Assembly: GCA_964506435.1 (NCBI GenBank)
Contig: CAZDLK010000050.1
Location: 1-14,230, forward strand
Direction of reading: 5' to 3'
DNA length: 14,230 nt
Origin: JAOZHU01 sp964506435
GTDB taxonomy: Archaea; Thermoproteota; Bathyarchaeia; Bathyarchaeales; Bathycorpusculaceae
The notes below the pieces were generated by a model. That model was not told the DNA's origin, ran no database searches, and saw only the letters and a program-made list of their open reading frames with translations. Every line of letters starts with the position of its first letter. Position 1 is the first letter of the stretch. The position numbers and the translations under genes are program-made. This document shows, in pieces, positions 10,710 through 14,230 of the stretch.

Positions 10710-13058
10710 CTGACCAGCAAAAACGTGCGCATGAAAATCGGAGAAATGAAGACCAGCACTGGTCTTATCAAAAACCTTGAATTATCAATAGGCAAAGTTG
10801 TGGACGATTCTTGGACTGAACCCATGGGACCCACACCAATGCCAGGCTTAACCACCCTGCGAGACTGGGACATGACGCTTCTCAACAAGTACAAGCCCTT
10901 CTACATGCCCGACTGCGACCTCTGCTGCCTCTGCACTTACGGCAAGTGCGATTTAACAGCAGGAAAACGCGGAGCATGCGGACTTAACATAGCCGATCAA
11001 TCATCACGTATCGTGCTTATCGCTTGTTGCATTGGCGCCGCAACCCACAACGGACACGCCCGCCATGTAGTTGACCACTTGATTGAGAAATATGGCCGAC
11101 GTTATCCTTTGGATATAGGCGGCTTGAACGTTAAGGTTGAAGCTCCCGTCACAAGACTCGTCACTGGGATTAAACCTGAAACCCTTGGAGATTTAGATGA
11201 AGTTCTAACCTACTGTGAATCACAAATTACTCACTTGGTTTCTGTTGCGCACACAGGTCAAGAAGCTAACAATTTAGATTTTGAATCTAAAGCCTTCCAC
11301 GCCGGCAGAATCGACCAAGTGGGCATGGAAGTCGCGGATATTGCCCAAGTTTCCGTCTTTGATTTCCCAAAGGCTGACCCTGAAGCTCCCCTCATCGAGA
11401 TGGGTATAGGCACAGTCGACAAGTCAAAGCCCGTCATCATGTGCATCGGTCACAATGTCGTGCCTTCTGTCGGAATAATTGACTACATGAAAGAATGCAA
11501 ACTTGACAACAAAATGGAAGTCGTAGGCTTATGCTGCACTGCCATCGACAACACACGATACTTCGACCGCGCCAAAATCGTCGGTCCAATCTCGTGGGAA
11601 CTCAGATTTATACGAGGCGGATATGCAGACGTAGTTGTTCTGGACGAGCAATGTGTAAGAACCGACGCTTCATTAGAAGCTGAGCGCGTCCACGCGCCAG
11701 TTATCGCCGCGTCAGAGAAAAACTGCATAGGATACAAGAACCGCACAAACGACCCTGCAGACGAAATAGTTGAGGATTTGGTCAGCGGCAAAGTTCCCGG
11801 CGTTTTGATTCTTGACCCTGAAAAAGTCGGGGAAGTAGCTGTGAAAGTTGCTCAAAGAGTTGCTCCTTTACGTAAAAAGAAGAGTTCTCTTCCGTCGCTG
11901 GAAGAAATAAAGGAGCTTTCGAAGAAATGCAGGCAATGTAACATGTGCCAGAGAAGCTGCCCACAAGACCTCAAGATTCCCGCAGCAATCAAAGCTGCAG
12001 CAGAAGGAAACTATTCTCTGCTGGCTGACTTGTACGAAGAATGCATCGGATGCGGACGCTGCGAAGAAGCCTGCCCAGTAAAACTTGAAATCCACAGTTA
12101 CATACTCAAAGTCGGCGAGAAGCACATGCTTGAAGAAACGAACTTCTGTCGCTCAGGCAGAGGCGCAATCCAAGACACAGAAATACGCAACGTCGGCAGC
12201 CCAATCGTGCTCGGTGAACTTCCAGGCATCGTTGCCTTGGTAGGATGCGCTAACTACCCGCATGGCGGAAAAGACGTTTACGACATATGCCGCGAATTTG
12301 CTCTTCGTCGTTTCATAGTGGTTACTTCTGGTTGTTCAGCAATGTCCGCTGGCTCTTACAGGAACGAGGAGGGCAAAACGCTCTACGAAGAATTCCCAGG
12401 AGGCTTTGAAGCTGGCGGTGTACTTAACGTCGGCTCCTGCGTTTCCAACCCGCACATCGCAGGTGCAGCAATAAAAGTCGCTAACATCTTCGCAAAACGC
12501 AGTCTCCGTGGCAACTACGAGGAAATTGCTGATTACATACATAACCGTGTAGGTGCAGTTGGCTTAGCTTGGGGCGCATACTCACAGAAAGCAGCGTCAA
12601 TTGCTGCTGGTTTCTGGAGTTTAGGCGTTCCAGTGCTTGTTGGTCCGCACGGCAGCAAATATAGACGCATGCTTCTCGGCAGAGAAGACAAGCCTGAAAA
12701 CTGGGAAGTCTACGATGCACGCACAGGCGACAAAGTGAATGTTGGACCAGCACCTGAACACTTGTTCCAAACAGTTGAAACTCCCCAAGAGGCCATGGTC
12801 ACAATAGCTAAATTGTGCATAAGGCCTAATGATACGTGGAAAGGACGTAGCATTAAGCTGAGTCACTACATTGACTTGCACAAGCGCCATTACGGAATTA
12901 TGCCGCCAGACATCCACAGGTTTGTGCGCACGCCCGCGGATATACCCATGACAATGAAGGATGAGATAACCAAGATACTGGAAGCAAAAGGCTGGAAGGA
13001 AACGATAATTCCAGACCCGACGTTGCTTCCTAGAATGATAAGGAAACAGAAGGAGTGA
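10710..13058 (+). CDS. cdhA: CO dehydrogenase/acetyl-CoA synthase alpha subunit CdhA, probable CTG start
   Basis: The large subunit of the archaeal CODH component, which interconverts CO and CO2 and feeds CO to acetyl-CoA synthesis. Numbering from GTG 10725: 'WTEPMGPTPMPGLTTLRDWD' at 30-49, the Cys-rich 'CDLCCLCTYGKCDLTAGKRG' beginning at C64 for the inter-subunit Fe-S clusters, and 'GHARH' at 110-114 with a C-cluster histidine. Two extra 4Fe-4S motifs, typical of archaeal CdhA, follow: C402-x2-C-x2-C-x3-C and C440-x2-C-x2-C-x3-C. C-cluster blocks include 'CCTAID', 'CANYPHGG', 'SGCSAMSAG' and 'GSCVSN'. Length (about 780) is usual for the family. GGAGGT ends 6 bases before CTG 10710, but 21 before GTG 10725 and 27 before ATG 10731, so CTG is preferred; 10725 is the conventional alternative. 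cdhB follows 7 bases after the stop. Confidence 0.95.
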   Translation: MTSKNVRMKIGEMKTSTGLIKNLELSIGKVVDDSWTEPMGPTPMPGLTTLRDWDMTLLNKYKPFYMPDCDLCCLCTYGKCDLTAGKRGACGLNIADQSSRIVLIACCIGAATHNGHARHVVDHLIEKYGRRYPLDIGGLNVKVEAPVTRLVTGIKPETLGDLDEVLTYCESQITHLVSVAHTGQEANNLDFESKAFHAGRIDQVGMEVADIAQVSVFDFPKADPEAPLIEMGIGTVDKSKPVIMCIGHNVVPSVGIIDYMKECKLDNKMEVVGLCCTAIDNTRYFDRAKIVGPISWELRFIRGGYADVVVLDEQCVRTDASLEAERVHAPVIAASEKNCIGYKNRTNDPADEIVEDLVSGKVPGVLILDPEKVGEVAVKVAQRVAPLRKKKSSLPSLEEIKELSKKCRQCNMCQRSCPQDLKIPAAIKAAAEGNYSLLADLYEECIGCGRCEEACPVKLEIHSYILKVGEKHMLEETNFCRSGRGAIQDTEIRNVGSPIVLGELPGIVALVGCANYPHGGKDVYDICREFALRRFIVVTSGCSAMSAGSYRNEEGKTLYEEFPGGFEAGGVLNVGSCVSNPHIAGAAIKVANIFAKRSLRGNYEEIADYIHNRVGAVGLAWGAYSQKAASIAAGFWSLGVPVLVGPHGSKYRRMLLGREDKPENWEVYDARTGDKVNVGPAPEHLFQTVETPQEAMVTIAKLCIRPNDTWKGRSIKLSHYIDLHKRHYGIMPPDIHRFVRTPADIPMTMKDEITKILEAKGWKETIIPDPTLLPRMIRKQKE

Positions 13059-13065
13059 TGTTGAA

Positions 13066-13608
13066 ATGTCGTGTGAACCTTGGCAATGTGCAGAAATAGC
13101 CGCAACAAAGAAAGCAAACCCCATACAGAAACCTGAAGTAGCAGCTGCAATGATCAAGAGAGCCGCTCACCCGCTACTCGTTGTGGGCAGCAACGCTACT
13201 GAGCGCTGGCTGGAAGGCAAACAACTCATCGACTACATCATTGACTTCGCTAAAGCCTCAAACGTGCAAGTGGTAGCCACCGCGCACATGGTCGGCGAGT
13301 TCCTTAAACGCGGTTATGAACCAGCAGGTTTCATGTCGGCGATGGACATAGGCAACCGCCTTGTTGATCCATCGTGGCAGGGACTTGACGGCAAAGGACA
13401 CCCTGACTTGGCAATGTTTGTCGCTTTGCCCTACTACATGGAGGCGCTGATTTTGTCTGGTCTCAAGCATTTTGCCCCTGACCTCAGAACCATGACCTTG
13501 GATAATCTGTACCATGTGCATGCTAGCTGGTCTTTTCCAAACGGAACTTTGGAGGACTGGGCCAACAACCTTAAAGTCATGACTTCAAAATTTGAAGGAG
13601 GACAATAA
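13066..13608 (+). CDS. cdhB: CO dehydrogenase epsilon subunit CdhB
   Basis: The small subunit that forms the alpha2-epsilon2 CODH component with CdhA; its fold resembles a nucleotide-binding (DHS-like) domain, and its exact function is not settled. The 180-residue length is normal for archaeal CdhB. Seen here: the N-terminal 'EPWQCAEIAATKKA', 'AHPLLVVGSNATERW' at 34-48 in the Rossmann-like core, 'VVATAHMVGEFLKRG' and a C-terminal 'LDNLYHVHASWSFPN', which is a family hallmark. The start is ATG 13066, 7 bases after the cdhA stop, with AAGGAG at the end of cdhA as a likely ribosome-binding site. The stop lies 2 bases before the cdhC ATG, so the three genes almost certainly form one transcript. 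Confidence 0.94.
   Translation: MSCEPWQCAEIAATKKANPIQKPEVAAAMIKRAAHPLLVVGSNATERWLEGKQLIDYIIDFAKASNVQVVATAHMVGEFLKRGYEPAGFMSAMDIGNRLVDPSWQGLDGKGHPDLAMFVALPYYMEALILSGLKHFAPDLRTMTLDNLYHVHASWSFPNGTLEDWANNLKVMTSKFEGGQ
13597..13601 (+). promoter_or_regulatory. Shine-Dalgarno site for cdhC
   Basis: GGAGG within the last codons of cdhB, 9 bases before ATG 13611. A second ATG two codons on (13617) is less well placed. Confidence 0.6.
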
Positions 13609-13610
13609 AA

Positions 13611-14230
13611 ATGTCAATGTTTGAAGATATACCTGTCGAAGTAGGCGTAATCTACGAAGGAGAAAGAATACGCAAAAACGACATGCAAGTAGAACTCGGC
13701 GGCCCAAAAGTCAAAGAGAAATTCGAACTTGCAAAAGTCAAACCCCTAGACCAAGTTGAAGACGGCAAAATCACAATCATCGGACCAGACCTTAAGGACT
13801 TACCCGAAGGCGAATCCGTCCCATTCGGTATCCTCGTTGAAGCAGCAGGCGCAACCTTGGACGCAGGTCTCGAAGGTGTAATTGAAAGGCGCATACACGG
13901 CTACCTGAACTACATCGAAGGCTTCATGCACCTCAACCAGCGCTACGACATCTGGATGCGCCTAGGCAAAAAAGCCTTCCAGAAAGGCTTAAACAGCTTC
14001 GAACACATCGGCAAAGTCCTGTACAGGCTTTTCAAGAGCGAGTTACCCATCATCGAGAAAGTGCAAATAACCTTCATAACTGACCCCGCGAAAATCCAAG
14101 AAATGTACCCCGCAGCGCTCCAAGAGTACGAGGCGCGCGACGCCAAAGCAAGAGGCTTGAAAGACGAGGAAGTTGACAAGTTCTACGGCTGCGTCCTGTG
14201 CCAATCATTCGCTCCAAGCCACGTGTGCGT
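13611..14230 (+). CDS. cdhC: Acetyl-CoA synthase beta subunit CdhC, 5' part (3' truncated by window)
   Basis: CdhC holds the nickel-iron A-cluster that joins a methyl group, CO and CoA into acetyl-CoA. The frame is open from ATG 13611 to the edge: 206 complete codons of an expected 400-470. Visible parts are the N-terminal 'FEDIPVEVGVIYEGERIRKN', 'VELGGPKVKEKFELA' at 27-41, 'GILVEAAGATLDAGLEGVIE' at 73-92 and 'HGYLNYIEGFMHLNQRYDIW' at 96-115. The last residues are 'FYGCVLCQSFAPSHVC', where C194, C197 and C206 have the C-x2-C-x8-C spacing of the first three A-cluster ligands; the two later cysteines that bind the distal nickel lie outside the window. Archaeal CdhC lacks the N-terminal CODH-binding domain of bacterial AcsB, as here. 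cdhD and cdhE (corrinoid protein) would be expected downstream. Confidence 0.95.
   Translation, partial: MSMFEDIPVEVGVIYEGERIRKNDMQVELGGPKVKEKFELAKVKPLDQVEDGKITIIGPDLKDLPEGESVPFGILVEAAGATLDAGLEGVIERRIHGYLNYIEGFMHLNQRYDIWMRLGKKAFQKGLNSFEHIGKVLYRLFKSELPIIEKVQITFITDPAKIQEMYPAALQEYEARDAKARGLKDEEVDKFYGCVLCQSFAPSHVC

Noticed and set aside
13652..14179. Minus-strand open frames in the last 600 bases
   Set aside because: They are shadows of cdhC, whose plus-strand frame encodes the A-cluster cysteine motif and runs off the window.

Overview
The window looks like a piece of an archaeal chromosome, most likely from Candidatus Bathyarchaeia or a close relative (an inference, not proved). Evidence: archaeal-type CODH/ACS genes in the order cdhA-cdhB-cdhC, a coenzyme F420 ligase (cofE), archaeal TATA-like boxes about 25 bases before likely transcript starts, and protein families typical of that group. 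Coding density is high. No tRNA, rRNA, CRISPR array, insertion sequence or phage gene was seen.

Layout. 1-456: 3' end of a Gfo/Idh/MocA oxidoreductase, converging on a minus-strand Trm112-like gene (473-745). 746-1020: noncoding promoter region. 1021-2786: a glutamate-cysteine ligase-family gene, apparently starting at ACG, and a YkgJ-type cysteine-cluster gene 8 bases later. 2840-4621 (minus strand): a tightly overlapping operon of cofE, a class II aldolase and an SCP2-domain protein. 4790-7453: an ADP-forming acyl-CoA synthetase fused to a GNAT domain, divergent from cofE. 7512-8237 (minus): a MetF-like reductase. 8401-8883: an AT-rich GNAT acetyltransferase that looks foreign. 9001-10587: two CooC-type nickel-insertion ATPases. 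10710-14230: cdhA, cdhB and the first part of cdhC, which runs off the window.

How the genes fit together. CdhA/CdhB form the CO dehydrogenase part and CdhC the acetyl-CoA synthase part of the archaeal Wood-Ljungdahl complex. The two CooC-like ATPases are probably their metallochaperones. The MetF-like protein could supply the methyl branch by reducing the methylene-pterin. The ADP-forming synthetase could turn acetyl-CoA into acetate and ATP. Together they sketch an acetogenic or acetyl-CoA-cycling metabolism, with an F420 side branch in which the aldolase may supply the lactaldehyde precursor of the F420 lactyl group.

The most unusual signals are regulatory. A perfect 8+8 base inverted repeat in the cdhA leader buries the Shine-Dalgarno sequence directly before a probable CTG start. 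A GCS-family gene has its ribosome-binding site and catalytic motif placed around an ACG codon. Small palindromes flank the promoter of the first cooC-like gene.
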